37,313 nt of DNA from Acidobacteriota bacterium (GTDB taxonomy: Bacteria; Acidobacteriota; Thermoanaerobaculia; Gp7-AA8), in the NCBI GenBank assembly GCA_003223645.1, contig QHVT01000037.1, forward strand, positions 1 to 37,313, given 5' to 3'. Below the pieces are notes generated by a model. It was given only the letters and a program-made list of their open reading frames with translations. It was not told the DNA's origin and ran no database searches. This document shows, piece by piece, positions 23,303 through 31,576 of the stretch. Every line of letters starts with the position of its first letter. Position 1 is the stretch's first letter. Position numbers and translations under genes: made by a program.

Positions 23303-25836
23303 CGCGTTTTCCTGCGACGCTCGGTCATCGTGATCGCGACAATGTCATTCAGCACGCCCGCCGCGGTCACGCCTGCGCCTGCGCCCGGACCCGTGACGAT
23401 GAGCGGATTGGTCGCGTAGCGTTTGGAGTGAATGACGACCGTGTTGTCGGTGCCGCGCAGTCGTCCGAGCGGCGAGGCCTGGTCGACGGCTTCGATGCCG
23501 ACTTTGATCGCGCGCTTCGTGATCTTGGCGACGTAGCGCAGCACTTTGCCTTCGTTCTTCGCGCGTGCGACGCGCGCGGCCATTTCGTGGTCGAGTTGTC
23601 CGAGGTTCGCGACGAAGCGCGCGGGATCGGCGTCGTCCACTTCGGGCGTGTAGAGCGAGTCGAGCGCGATGTCGTCGAACTCGAGTCTGCGTCCGAGGGT
23701 GCGCGCGAGGATGAGCGCCTTGCGCGCAACGTCTTTGCCGGAGAGGTCGTCGCGCGGATCGGGCTCGGTGTAGCCGAGCTTCCACGCGTCGCGCACCGCG
23801 TCGCTGAATCGTTTGCCGTCTTCGAGCGCGGTCATGATGAAGCCGAGCGTGCCGGAGAAGCAGCCGAGGATCGTCTCGACGCGATCGCCGGCCTCCTGCA
23901 ATTTCGCGAGCGTGTCGAGCACCGGCAAGCCTGCGCCGGCAGTCGCCTCGTAGCGCAGCGCGAGTCCGCGATCCTTCGCGGTCTTCAGCAATTCATCGAA
24001 CGCGAGCTGCGAAACGGCGAGCGGCTTCTTGTTCGCGAGGACGATGTTGAATCCGTTCTCCAGCGCTTTCTGGAGGAGCGGCGCGGTTTCTTCGGATGTG
24101 AGATCGACGAGGATCGGCCGATGCGACGGCAAGAGCCACAGCTCCTGCTCCATCTTCGACTGCAGATCGTCGATCGACAGCGTCGAGTCGCGATCGAAGA
24201 GCCGCGCGCCCGCGGCTTTCTGCTTCGCGAGTTTCTGCAGTGCCGCGCGGCTGAATCCTTTCTCCTCGACCTTCACGCCGGAGCGATCGGCGAGCGCGAC
24301 GATCTTGATGTCGAGGCCGAGCTCCTGCCGCAGATGTTTGTCCTGCGCGATGAGCTGCGCGGCGAGCTCGCGTCCGATCTGTCCGAAGCCGAGCAGTGTC
24401 AGCTTCGACTCGCGTCCGGTCGTGTCGGCGAGCGGACGCACTTTCTCGAGTTGATACTCGCTGTGCAGCGCCTGCAAGGCGCGCGTCGCGTCTTTTTCGG
24501 AGACGGCGATCGTGATGTTGAGCTCCGAGGATCCTTGCGCGATTGCGACGACATTCACGCTCGCGCCGGAGAGCGCGGAGAACGTGCGCGCGGCGATGCC
24601 GGGACGTCCGCGCATGCCCAGGCCGACGACGGCAATGAGCGCGATCTCGCGCTCCGCGCGCACGCGATCGATCAACTTCGATTTGCGCTCGAGGAGAAAC
24701 GCTTCGTCGAGCGCGGAGACGGCGTGATTCGCTTCCGATTCGGGAACGACGAAGCAGATGCTGGCCTCGCTCGACGCCTGGCTGATCATCGACACCGAGT
24801 GACCGGCTTGCGAGAGCGCGCTGAACGCGCGGCCGGCGACGCCCGGCACGCCGATCATGCCCGAGCCTTCGATCGAGATCAGCGCCTGGCGACGAATCGC
24901 GGTCAGCGCTTTGACCGGATACGCGCCCGGCTTCGCGTCATCGCAGATGCGCGTGCCGCCGGACTCGCGAAAGATGTTCCGCACGTAGAGCGGGATCTTG
25001 CGATCGACGAGCGGGATCATCGTCCTCGGGTGCAGCACTTTCGCGCCATAAAACGCGAGCTCCGCTGCCTCTCGGTAATGCAGCTCGCCGAGGAGCCGCG
25101 CGGACGGAACGCTCTTCGGATCGGCGGTCATCAGGCCGTCGACTTCCTTGAACAGCGTGACCGCGCTTGCGTTGATGCTGCGCGCGAGAATCGCCGCCGA
25201 AAAATCCGTCCCGCCGCGTCCGAGCGTGACGACTTCGCCGTCCGGACCGCTGGCGAGATAGCCCGGCATCACCACGACGCGTCCGCTTTCGAGAATCGGC
25301 AGCACGTTCTTCTTCGCCGCGCGCTCGCAGCGCAGGAAGTTTGGCCACAGACTGCCGAGGCGACGCTCGGTGAAGATGACGTCGTGCGCATCGATGAATT
25401 GCGCGTCCACGCCGCTGTCGTTCAGCACCGCCGTAAAAATCTGCGCGAGCATCCGCTCGCCGCGCGCAACCAGCGCATCCGTTGCGCGCGTCGTCAGCTC
25501 GCGCAGGACGGCAATGCTCTCCGCCATCGACCGCATCTCGTGCGCAGCGTCCGCAACGACATTCCGCAGCTCCTCGGCGCGCGCGCGATTCGCGATCACC
25601 GCGTCAATCAGCTCGTTGTGCCGCACCTCGAATTTCTTCGACGCCGTAATGTACGCGATGCGATCGCCGCGCAACGCCGCGTGTCCCGCGTCCAGCAGCA
25701 AATCGGTCACGCCGTTCGCGGCCGAGACGACGGCCGCGACATTCGGCGCCGCACGCCTCACATGCGCGGCCGCGCTGCGGATCGCTTCAGGACTCCCGAC
25801 GGCGACGCCGCCGAATTTGTAGACGTTGATGGGCAT
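23299..25836 (-). CDS. thrA: bifunctional aspartate kinase / homoserine dehydrogenase
   Basis: An 845-residue fusion catalysing the first and third steps of threonine synthesis. Residues 1-about 290 are aspartate kinase (INVYKFGGVAVGSPEA at the N-terminus, TLGRGGTDFSAAILA, FKEVDGLMTADP), about 300-470 are two ACT regulatory domains (LISIEGSGMIGVPGVAGRAF, IALIAVVGLGMRGRPGIAAR), and about 475-845 are homoserine dehydrogenase (LLGFGQIGRELAAQLI for NADP binding, LANKKPLAVSQLAFDELL, YTEPDPRDDLSGKDVARKAL). The kinase signature is usually KFGG(T/S)S; here KFGGVAV lacks the hydroxyl residue. Allosteric control by threonine is expected from the ACT domains. Start ATG 25836; no clear promoter found between it and the upstream palindromes. 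Confidence 0.95.
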   Translation of the reverse strand: MPINVYKFGGVAVGSPEAIRSAAAHVRRAAPNVAAVVSAANGVTDLLLDAGHAALRGDRIAYITASKKFEVRHNELIDAVIANRARAEELRNVVADAAHEMRSMAESIAVLRELTTRATDALVARGERMLAQIFTAVLNDSGVDAQFIDAHDVIFTERRLGSLWPNFLRCERAAKKNVLPILESGRVVVMPGYLASGPDGEVVTLGRGGTDFSAAILARSINASAVTLFKEVDGLMTADPKSVPSARLLGELHYREAAELAFYGAKVLHPRTMIPLVDRKIPLYVRNIFRESGGTRICDDAKPGAYPVKALTAIRRQALISIEGSGMIGVPGVAGRAFSALSQAGHSVSMISQASSEASICFVVPESEANHAVSALDEAFLLERKSKLIDRVRAEREIALIAVVGLGMRGRPGIAARTFSALSGASVNVVAIAQGSSELNITIAVSEKDATRALQALHSEYQLEKVRPLADTTGRESKLTLLGFGQIGRELAAQLIAQDKHLRQELGLDIKIVALADRSGVKVEEKGFSRAALQKLAKQKAAGARLFDRDSTLSIDDLQSKMEQELWLLPSHRPILVDLTSEETAPLLQKALENGFNIVLANKKPLAVSQLAFDELLKTAKDRGLALRYEATAGAGLPVLDTLAKLQEAGDRVETILGCFSGTLGFIMTALEDGKRFSDAVRDAWKLGYTEPDPRDDLSGKDVARKALILARTLGRRLEFDDIALDSLYTPEVDDADPARFVANLGQLDHEMAARVARAKNEGKVLRYVAKITKRAIKVGIEAVDQASPLGRLRGTDNTVVIHSKRYATNPLIVTGPGAGAGVTAAGVLNDIVAITMTERRRKTR

Positions 25837-25861
25837 GGACGATTCACGAACTCCACACGAC

Positions 25862-25962
25862 CCGTCATCCTGAGTCGGCGAAGCGCGACGAAGGATCTCA
25901 AAATGCGAACTCGCCTGCAATTTCGAGATCCTTCGCCGTCTCAACGCGGCTCAGGATGACGG
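25862..25962. repeat. palindromic element family B, complete
   Basis: Same outer arms as 16703-16799 (CCGTCATCCTGAG / CTCAGGATGACGG) and inner arms GAAGGATCTC / GAGATCCTTC. It occupies the thrA upstream region next to a family A element. Confidence 0.92.
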
Positions 25963-25965
25963 CTT

Positions 25966-26036
25966 GTGGAGCGGCGGCCGCTTCGGCCGTCGGCCTCTCG
26001 CGAGAAATCGGCGGCCGAGAGCGGCCGCCGCTCCAC
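25966..26036. repeat. palindromic element family A, complete, intergenic
   Basis: Seventy-one bases from GTGGAGCGGCGGCC to GGCCGCCGCTCCAC with central TCTCGCGAGA. Directly adjacent to the family B copy, so the 25837-26055 gap between menG and thrA is almost entirely repeats. Confidence 0.92.
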
Positions 26037-26055
26037 TGTTTCGGTTACACCCTCC

Positions 26056-26748
26056 CTACCCCCTCACTCCCCGATACAAATACGCAACCCCCATCGTCAG
26101 CGCCTTGTATTCAATTGACGCGAACTCCGCGCTCGCGCGCATCAGGGCGACGAAATCGTCGCCGCACGGAAATCGGCCGGCCGATTTCTGCAGGTATTCG
26201 TAGGCGGCGCGGTCGCCGGTCAGCGTGCCGCCGAGGCGGGGGAGGATGTGGCGCGTGTAAAGGTTGTAGGCGGCGCCGAAGGCGCGGCGCTGCGGCTGGC
26301 CGAACTCGAGCACCATCACGCGTCCCCCTTTTTTGACGACGCGCGCCATTTCGGCGAGACCTTTTTTCGGATCGGCGACGTTGCGGATGCCGAACGAGAT
26401 GCTGGCGATGTCGAACGTCGCGTCGTCGTACGGAAGGTTCGTCACGTCGGCGACTTCGAAGTAGACGTTCTTCGATTTCTCGCGCGCGAGCTGGATCATC
26501 TCGGGCACGAAGTCGGTGCCGGTCGCGTTGCCCGTCACTTTGTGAAATGCGATCGCGAGGTCGCCGGTGCCGGTCGCGCAGTCCAGGACGCGATCGCCCG
26601 GCTGCGCGTCCGACCAGCGCACGGTCTTGCGCCGCCACAGATGATGGATCCCGGCGGAGAGGACCGTGTTCGTACGGTCGTAGCGCGTCGCGATCGACGC
26701 GAACATCGAGTGAATCTTCTCGGGATCGGGACCGGTGTGGTGCGTCAT
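26056..26748 (-). CDS. menG: demethylmenaquinone methyltransferase
   Basis: A 230-residue SAM-dependent methyltransferase of the UbiE/MenG family, performing the last step of menaquinone synthesis. Markers are IHSMFASIATRYDRTNTVLS at the N-terminus, the SAM motif VLDCATGTGDLA, the acidic region FEVADVTNLPYDD, SISFGIRNVAD, and VMVLEFGQPQ. With the full men set next to it and no ubiquinone genes, MenG is the sensible name. It is transcribed leftwards, divergent from menF with 14 bases between the start codons, and ends before a block of palindromic repeats. Confidence 0.95.
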   Translation of the reverse strand: MTHHTGPDPEKIHSMFASIATRYDRTNTVLSAGIHHLWRRKTVRWSDAQPGDRVLDCATGTGDLAIAFHKVTGNATGTDFVPEMIQLAREKSKNVYFEVADVTNLPYDDATFDIASISFGIRNVADPKKGLAEMARVVKKGGRVMVLEFGQPQRRAFGAAYNLYTRHILPRLGGTLTGDRAAYEYLQKSAGRFPCGDDFVALMRASAEFASIEYKALTMGVAYLYRGVRG

Positions 26749-26753
26749 ACAAT
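26748..26753 (+). promoter_or_regulatory. candidate -10 of the men operon
   Basis: TACAAT, five of six matches to consensus, lies nine bases before the menF ATG at 26763, and its first base overlaps the menG start codon. No good -35 is present. The transcript would be leaderless or nearly so. Confidence 0.4.
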
Positions 26754-26762
26754 CACGCGCGA

Positions 26763-27839
26763 ATGCGCGACTTCGCTTTCGTGCAAATCGCTCCGGGACG
26801 CGTCTTCGTCGGCTGGGGCCCGTTCGAACAGCTCCCATTCCGCCGCCCGGAGCGGCCGGCATTCTACGTGACCGACTTCTTTCTCGACGACGCGCATCCG
26901 TGGCGGCATCCCGTGGAGTGGGAGGAGCTGTCGATCGAGGAGTTGATTCGCGCTCTGCCGTCCGCCATCCGCCATCCGCCATCCATCGAATGGGATTCGC
27001 CGTCGATCGACGAATTCGCTCCGCTGTTTCAGTCTGCGCAGGATGCGATGCAGCGCGGCGACTTCACGAAGATCGTCCCGGTGATCTTCGAGCACGGCAC
27101 GCTGCGACATGACGGGTTGCTCGCGCATCTTCTCTCGCAACTCACGCTGCTCCCGCCGGGATTGTGGGCGTACGGTTACGCGTACAAAAATCACGGCCTG
27201 ATCGGCGCGACACCGGAGCTGTTGTTCCGGGCGGAAGCGCGCGCGTATCGCACGATGGCGCTCGCGGGGACAGCCGTGGTTGCGCGCGCCGAGGAGCTGC
27301 TGACGGATGCGAAAGAACGGCGCGAGCACCGGCTCGTCGTCGACGACATCGTTCGTCGCCTCGCGCCGTTCGGCAACATCGAAGTCGGTCCGCTGGGACT
27401 CTTGCGGCTGCCGGCCATCGCGCATCTCATCACGCCGATTTTTTTCGCGGAGAGCGGCGGCAACGAGAAGATGTCGTTCGCCGAAATGGTGCGCCGTCTT
27501 CATCCCACCGCTGCGCTCGGCGTTTCGCCGCGCACGCCCGCCGGCGAGCGCTGGCTGCGCGAAGCGGATCGCGGCGTGAAGCGCCGCACGTTCGGCGCGC
27601 CGTTCGGCATCGAGCGCGAAGACCGCACCTCGCTCGCGCTCGTCGCGATCCGCAACGTGCAGTGGCAGAGCGATCGCGTGCGCGTCGGCAGCGGGGCGGG
27701 CCTGCTTGCGGAGAGCCGCCTCGAGCGCGAGTTCGAGGAGATGCGGCAAAAGCGCGATCAGGTGAAGGCGCTGTTCGGAATCGAGCCGGCACGGCCGGCT
27801 GCGTTGGTTGGCCAAGCCTCCTTCAGGAGTGCAAGCTGA
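26763..27839 (+). CDS. menF: isochorismate synthase
   Basis: A 358-residue chorismate-binding enzyme (MenF/EntC family) that makes isochorismate, the entry to menaquinone synthesis. Visible signatures are FTKIVPVIFE, GATPELLFRAE, LAGTAVVARAEELL, EHRLVVDDIVRRL, LHPTAALGVSPRTPA, VAIRNVQ and GAGLLAESRLEREFEE with its metal-binding acidic residues. The N-terminal domain is short. Residues about 64-76 (LPSAIRHPPSI) are translated from a tandem-unit repeat at 26955-26988, placed in the variable region before the catalytic domain. First gene of the rightward men operon; menD begins 22 bases downstream. Confidence 0.92.
   Translation: MRDFAFVQIAPGRVFVGWGPFEQLPFRRPERPAFYVTDFFLDDAHPWRHPVEWEELSIEELIRALPSAIRHPPSIEWDSPSIDEFAPLFQSAQDAMQRGDFTKIVPVIFEHGTLRHDGLLAHLLSQLTLLPPGLWAYGYAYKNHGLIGATPELLFRAEARAYRTMALAGTAVVARAEELLTDAKERREHRLVVDDIVRRLAPFGNIEVGPLGLLRLPAIAHLITPIFFAESGGNEKMSFAEMVRRLHPTAALGVSPRTPAGERWLREADRGVKRRTFGAPFGIEREDRTSLALVAIRNVQWQSDRVRVGSGAGLLAESRLEREFEEMRQKRDQVKALFGIEPARPAALVGQASFRSAS
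26955..26988 (+). repeat. single-arm tandem repeat (CCGCCAT units) inside menF
   Basis: CCGTCCGCCATCCGCCATC and a further CGCCATCCATC are the same units as the right arm of the hairpin at 20633-20653. It is translated in frame in MenF. Confidence 0.8.
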
Positions 27840-27861
27840 CGGGATCGTGCATCGTGTCGCC

Positions 27862-29394
27862 ATGGGCAACCTCGACGTCGCGCGGCGCCTGATCGACGAC
27901 GTGCGCGCCGCCGGCGCTCACGAGTTTTGCGTCTGCGCGGGCTCGCGCAATTCGCCGTTGCTGGCGGTGCTTGGAGAACAGTCGCTCGGTCACGCGGTCA
28001 CGCAGTCGCGCGGCGAGTCGACGACTGCAACACCGCGCGACCGCGCGACCGAGCAACTGCGCCTCTACTCCTTCGTCGACGAGCGCTCCGCCGCTTTCTT
28101 CGCCCTCGGCCGCGTGAAGCTGCACGGCCATCCCGTCGCGGTCGTGACGACGTCCGGCACCGCGGTCGCGGAGATGCTGCCGGCCGCGATCGAGGCGTAC
28201 TACTCCGGCATTCCGCTGATCCTCATCTCCGCGGATCGTCCGGCGCGCTTCCGCGGCACCGGCGCGCCGCAGTCGATCGAGCAGCTCGGACTCTTCGGCG
28301 TCTACGCCGAGACGTCGCTCGACGCGTGGACGCGCACGAAGCCGCTGCACCTCAACGTTGAATTCGATGAGCCGCTGCTTGACGGGCCCCTCATCCGCCC
28401 TTCGGGCACCTTCTCCCCGCAAGCGGGGAGAAGGGCAACGAACGACGAGCGTGTTGAGTTGCCCCTCGCCCCGCCTGGCGGGGAGAGGGTGGCCGAAGGC
28501 CGGGTGAGGGGTCGCCCGCTCGTCATCATCGGCGGCCTTGCCGCGAAACATCGCCCGCTCGTGCTCGAGCGCGTGCGCCACGCCGCGTTTTACGCGGAGC
28601 CGCTGTCCGGTTTGCGCGAGCACTCCACGATCACAGCCGGCGAGCGGATGATCGCGCGCGGCGACTTCGACGGCGTGATTCGCATCGGCAATGTGCCGAC
28701 GCTTCGCTACTGGCGCGATCTCGAGTCGCTCGATCTGCCGGTCGAGCACTACAGCGATCTCCCGTTCACCGGCCTCACGCGCGGCGCGTTGCATCCGATC
28801 GAGGCGCTGCCGGCGATCCATTCGGATGCATCGTTTCCCGGCGACGCCGGGTTGCGCGCGCGCTTCGAACAAATCCTCGACGATGAGCCGCGGTCTGAGC
28901 TCGCGATGATCCGCTCTTTGTCGCGCGAGCTCGCTCCGCACACGCGCGTCTACCTCGGCAACAGTCTTCCGATTCGCGAGTGGGACCTCGCCGCCGAGCG
29001 AAAGCCGTTCGAATACGAGGCGAACCGCGGCGCGAACGGCATCGACGGACAACTCTCGACCTTCTTCGGCTGGTGCGATCCGAATCGCGACAACGTCTGC
29101 GTGATCGGCGATCTCACCGCGATCTACGACCTCGGCGCTCCATGGATCGTCCCCCAGCTCGGCCACAAACGCGTCCGCATCGTGGTCATCAACAACGGCG
29201 GCGGCCGCATCTTCGGCCGCGTCGCGTCGCTACAGTCGCTCGATGGGTCACTGCGCGAGCGCATCATCGAGAACGCGCACGACGTCCGCTTCGATCACTG
29301 GGCCGCGATGTGGAACATTGACGTGACGGAGTTGCGGCCGGATGCCGGCGCATCACAACGCGTCTGGGAAAGGTATGACGAGCTGTGGATTTGA
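27862..29394 (+). CDS. menD: SEPHCHC synthase (MenD)
   Basis: A 510-residue thiamine-diphosphate enzyme that joins isochorismate and 2-oxoglutarate. Family features are FCVCAGSRNSPLLAVL at the N-terminus, SFVDERSAAFFALG with the catalytic Glu region, VVTTSGTAVAEMLPAAIEA, LISADRPARFRGTGAPQSI, and the C-terminal ThDP/metal motif GDLTAIYDLGA ... NNGGGRIFG. Two repeat-derived stretches are inserted in frame: residues 42-63 (tandem-unit hairpin, AVTQSRGESTTATPRDRAT) before the LYSFVDERS strand, and residues 176-217 (family E palindrome) in the linker after LHLNVEFDEPLL. Both sites are variable loops in MenD. Start ATG 27862 fits homology; the frame extends to 27808. Confidence 0.94.
   Translation: MGNLDVARRLIDDVRAAGAHEFCVCAGSRNSPLLAVLGEQSLGHAVTQSRGESTTATPRDRATEQLRLYSFVDERSAAFFALGRVKLHGHPVAVVTTSGTAVAEMLPAAIEAYYSGIPLILISADRPARFRGTGAPQSIEQLGLFGVYAETSLDAWTRTKPLHLNVEFDEPLLDGPLIRPSGTFSPQAGRRATNDERVELPLAPPGGERVAEGRVRGRPLVIIGGLAAKHRPLVLERVRHAAFYAEPLSGLREHSTITAGERMIARGDFDGVIRIGNVPTLRYWRDLESLDLPVEHYSDLPFTGLTRGALHPIEALPAIHSDASFPGDAGLRARFEQILDDEPRSELAMIRSLSRELAPHTRVYLGNSLPIREWDLAAERKPFEYEANRGANGIDGQLSTFFGWCDPNRDNVCVIGDLTAIYDLGAPWIVPQLGHKRVRIVVINNGGGRIFGRVASLQSLDGSLRERIIENAHDVRFDHWAAMWNIDVTELRPDAGASQRVWERYDELWI
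27987..28050. repeat. hairpin made of tandem units (CGCGGT family) inside menD
   Basis: CGGTCACGCGGTCACGC on the left and GCGCGACCGCGCGACCG on the right, with a short spacer; the same style of unit as the hairpin at 15789. Translated in frame as MenD residues 42-63. Confidence 0.82.
28387..28511. repeat. palindromic element family E inside menD
   Basis: CCCCTCATCCGCCCTTCGG at the left and CCGGGTGAGGGG at the right, with inner hairpins CTCCCCGC-AA-GCGGGGAG and CCCCGCC-T-GGCGGGG. About 125 bases, translated in frame as MenD residues 176-217. Hairpins of this style are familiar to me from other bacterial genomes, but I cannot name the family. Confidence 0.88.
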
Positions 29395-29646
29395 TCAGGG
29401 CGGTTTGATCTATTCATCTGACTAAGCCGAGCTCTTATCGAAGTGTCCCGATCTATTCCTCGGGCCCGCTCATAATCATTAATCAGTGGATCAAACCTCT
29501 TCATCGAATGACTATAACAATTCATCTGAGTCATACAGTATCATCATCATATGCTCTAGAACATTAGTTCTTGAGCAGCTATTAAGAAGTTCTGACGTAT
29601 CTTGATTTTTAATCATGAGGCTTCATTGAATTCATCAGGGAGGGGT
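29395..29646. other. AT-rich intergenic island with repeated TTCAT motifs
   Basis: This 250-base gap in the men operon is far richer in A and T than its surroundings. TTCATC or TTCATT occurs at least five times, GATCTATTC twice, and TGCTCTAGAAC-ATTA-GTTCTTGAGCA (29552-29577) forms an 11-base stem with one mismatch and a four-base loop. No convincing gene is present. It could carry a promoter or operators for the genes downstream, or be foreign DNA. Confidence 0.45.
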
Positions 29647-30102
29647 ATGGTTTCCGACCAAATCGATCCCGAAACGATCATCGAGACGCTCCGGGAATGG
29701 CAGTCGCGCGTCCCGGACTTCCGCCCGCTCACCAACGCGGAGATCATTCAGCTGCGCCGCGCCGCGACGATGCCGGACGATTGGACCAACACCGCCATCA
29801 ACACCGCCGGCGCGTCCCCCGCGGTGGAGTCGGCCATCCAATCGACCGCCGAGGAGATGCGGAAGGAGAAACAGAACAACCTGCTCTGGGCAGAAGCCGA
29901 GCAGGAGTTGCGCGTGTTCCTCAAAGGAGTCGCCGACGGAAATCTCATCCGCCGGCATCGCCTCGGACTCAAGACGCTGCAGATCTACGGGATCAGCCGC
30001 CATCTCATCCGGCAGCCCGAACATCACGACCTCCTCACGTTCGTCGAGACGATGAAGAACATGAGAAAGCTCGGCAAGCGGAAGCCGAAGGGCGAGAAGT
30101 GA
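29647..30102 (+). CDS. hypothetical protein within the men operon
   Basis: A 151-residue soluble protein I do not recognise. It is mostly helical: IDPETIIETLREWQSRVPDF, then FRPLTNAEIIQLRRAATMPD, a variable middle, and a basic C-terminal half (EAEQELRVFLKGVADGNLIR, KTLQIYGISRHLIRQPEHHD) ending in KRKPKGEK. The middle part with TAEEMRKEKQ and the helical rest could be a small DNA- or protein-binding bundle. ATG 29647 is chosen over the frame start at 29602 because GGGAGG precedes it closely. It overlaps menH by four bases (GTGA), so it is coupled to menaquinone genes, yet no known men enzyme is missing, so a regulatory or unrelated role is possible. Confidence 0.65.
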   Translation: MVSDQIDPETIIETLREWQSRVPDFRPLTNAEIIQLRRAATMPDDWTNTAINTAGASPAVESAIQSTAEEMRKEKQNNLLWAEAEQELRVFLKGVADGNLIRRHRLGLKTLQIYGISRHLIRQPEHHDLLTFVETMKNMRKLGKRKPKGEK

Positions 30103-30734
30103 TCCGGACTCTATCCGGGTTCCTCGGCCTGGAATCGGATTGGGACTTCCTCCCCTGGCCGCATGTGGAAGTGGAGCGGCGGCCGCTTCGGCCGCCGACC
30201 TCTCGCGAGAATCCGGCGGCCGGGAGCGGCCGCCGCTCCACTGACGTCTTGCTCGGCTACTCCATGGGCGGTCGCCTCGCTTTACGCATTCTCGAGGAAA
30301 GTCCATTTCACAAAGCCATCATCGTCTCCGCGGGTTTGAACGCGTCCGACGAAGAACGGCGTGCGCGCGACGAATCATGGGCGCGCCGATTCGAGTCCGA
30401 CGATTGGTCGACGCTCATGCGCGATTGGAACGCGCAGCCCGTCTTCGGCGGCCACGTGCTCGATCGCCGCGAAGCGGACTACGACCGCGCGGAGCTTGCG
30501 CGTCAGTTGCGCGAGTATTCGCCGGCCGTCCTTCCGCCGCCCGAGCTCGAGCGCATCGAGACGCCGATTCTCTGGATCGCCGGCGAGCGCGACGCAAAGT
30601 ACGTCGACTTCGCGAAACGCGCGGTCGCGCGTCTGCCGCACGCGGAATTGTGGATCTGCCCGAACGCGGGACATCGCGTTCCGTGGGAGCAGCCGGACTC
30701 ATTCGTCAGTCGTTTGCGCGCCTTCATCGAATGA
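30099..30734 (+). CDS. menH: MenH-like alpha/beta hydrolase with a palindrome-encoded segment
   Basis: Expected SHCHC synthase, removing pyruvate from the MenD product. It has an N-terminal [14 protein letters not shown], the nucleophile elbow [14 protein letters not shown], an acid candidate in [10 protein letters not shown] and the catalytic His in [11 protein letters not shown]. It is only 211 residues against about 250-270 in typical MenH. The part that normally holds the second and third strands (the DLPGHG region) is gone, and residues 25-48 are instead translated from a complete family A palindrome (30171-30241). Whether the enzyme is still active is doubtful. The GTG start overlaps the upstream stop; menB follows 16 bases later. 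Confidence 0.78.
   Translation: MIRTLSGFLGLESDWDFLPWPHVEVERRPLRPPTSRENPAAGSGRRSTDVLLGYSMGGRLALRILEESPFHKAIIVSAGLNASDEERRARDESWARRFESDDWSTLMRDWNAQPVFGGHVLDRREADYDRAELARQLREYSPAVLPPPELERIETPILWIAGERDAKYVDFAKRAVARLPHAELWICPNAGHRVPWEQPDSFVSRLRAFIE
30171..30241 (+). repeat. palindromic element family A, complete, inside menH
   Basis: Seventy-one bases from GTGGAGCGGCGGCC to CGCCGCTCCAC with central TCTCGCGAGA, nearly identical to the copies at 9627 and 25966, translated in frame. Confidence 0.93.
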
Positions 30735-30742
30735 ACTATGTT
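30714..30742 (+). promoter_or_regulatory. candidate internal promoter before menB
   Basis: TTGCGC (30714-30719), 17 bases, TATGTT (30737-30742), eight bases before the menB ATG, which lacks a Shine-Dalgarno. Weak -35; could give a leaderless menB message. Confidence 0.3.
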
Positions 30743-30750
30743 CCCGCGCC

Positions 30751-31575
30751 ATGGCAGAGACCTGGCAGAAAATCCACGATTTCCAAGACATCAAATACGA
30801 GCGCACGGACGACGGGATCGCGAAGATCACGATCAATCGCCCCGAGGTGAGGAATTCGTTTCGGCCGCTCACGGTGAGAGAGCTGAAGGAAGCGTTCGAC
30901 CTGGCGCGCGACGACGAGGCGATCGGCGTCGTCATTCTCACCGGCGAAGGTCCCGACGCGTTTTGCGCGGGCGGCGATCAGAAAGTGCGCGGCAAGGGCG
31001 GCTACGTCGATCCGAAAGAAAAAATCCCGCGCCTCAACATCCTCGACGTGCAGAAGCAGATTCGCAGTTTGCCGAAGCCGGTCGTCGCGATGGTCGCGGG
31101 CTACGCGATCGGCGGCGGCCACGTGCTGCACGTCGTATGCGACCTCACGATCGCCGCGGAAAACGCGCGCTTCGGACAAACGGGCCCGCGCGTCGGCTCG
31201 TTCGACGCGGGACTCGGATCCGTATACCTCGCGCGCATCATCGGACAGAAAAAAGCGCGCGAGATCTGGTACCTCTGCCGCCAATACGACGCGAAGCAGG
31301 CGTTGGAGATGGGACTCATTAATACGGTAGTCCCGCTCGATCAGCTCGAAGCCGAGACGCTCAAGTGGTGCCGCGAGATGCTCGCGCTCTCGCCGATGGC
31401 GCTGCGCTTTTTGAAAGCTGCGATGAACGCCGACTGCGACGGACAGATCGGCCTCCTCGACTTCGGCGGCAGCGCGACCCTGCTCTATTACCTGTCGGAA
31501 GAAGCGCAGGAAGGACGCGACGCCTTCGTCGAGAAGCGGAAGCCGGACTTCGGCAAGTTCAAGAGGTTTCCGTGA
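30751..31575 (+). CDS. menB: 1,4-dihydroxy-2-naphthoyl-CoA synthase
   Basis: A 274-residue crotonase-fold enzyme closing the naphthoquinone ring. It has the MenB-specific [15 protein letters not shown] loop, the oxyanion-hole [38 protein letters not shown], and [20 protein letters not shown], all diagnostic of MenB rather than other enoyl-CoA hydratases. Full length with no repeat insert inside. It sits between menH and menA; after its stop comes a two-armed AGAAAGC hairpin before menA. Confidence 0.97.
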   Translation: MAETWQKIHDFQDIKYERTDDGIAKITINRPEVRNSFRPLTVRELKEAFDLARDDEAIGVVILTGEGPDAFCAGGDQKVRGKGGYVDPKEKIPRLNILDVQKQIRSLPKPVVAMVAGYAIGGGHVLHVVCDLTIAAENARFGQTGPRVGSFDAGLGSVYLARIIGQKKAREIWYLCRQYDAKQALEMGLINTVVPLDQLEAETLKWCREMLALSPMALRFLKAAMNADCDGQIGLLDFGGSATLLYYLSEEAQEGRDAFVEKRKPDFGKFKRFP

Positions 31576-31576
31576 A

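Noticed and set aside
23296-25959. Long plus-strand frame opposite thrA
   Set aside because: Antisense shadow; thrA on the minus strand carries all motifs.
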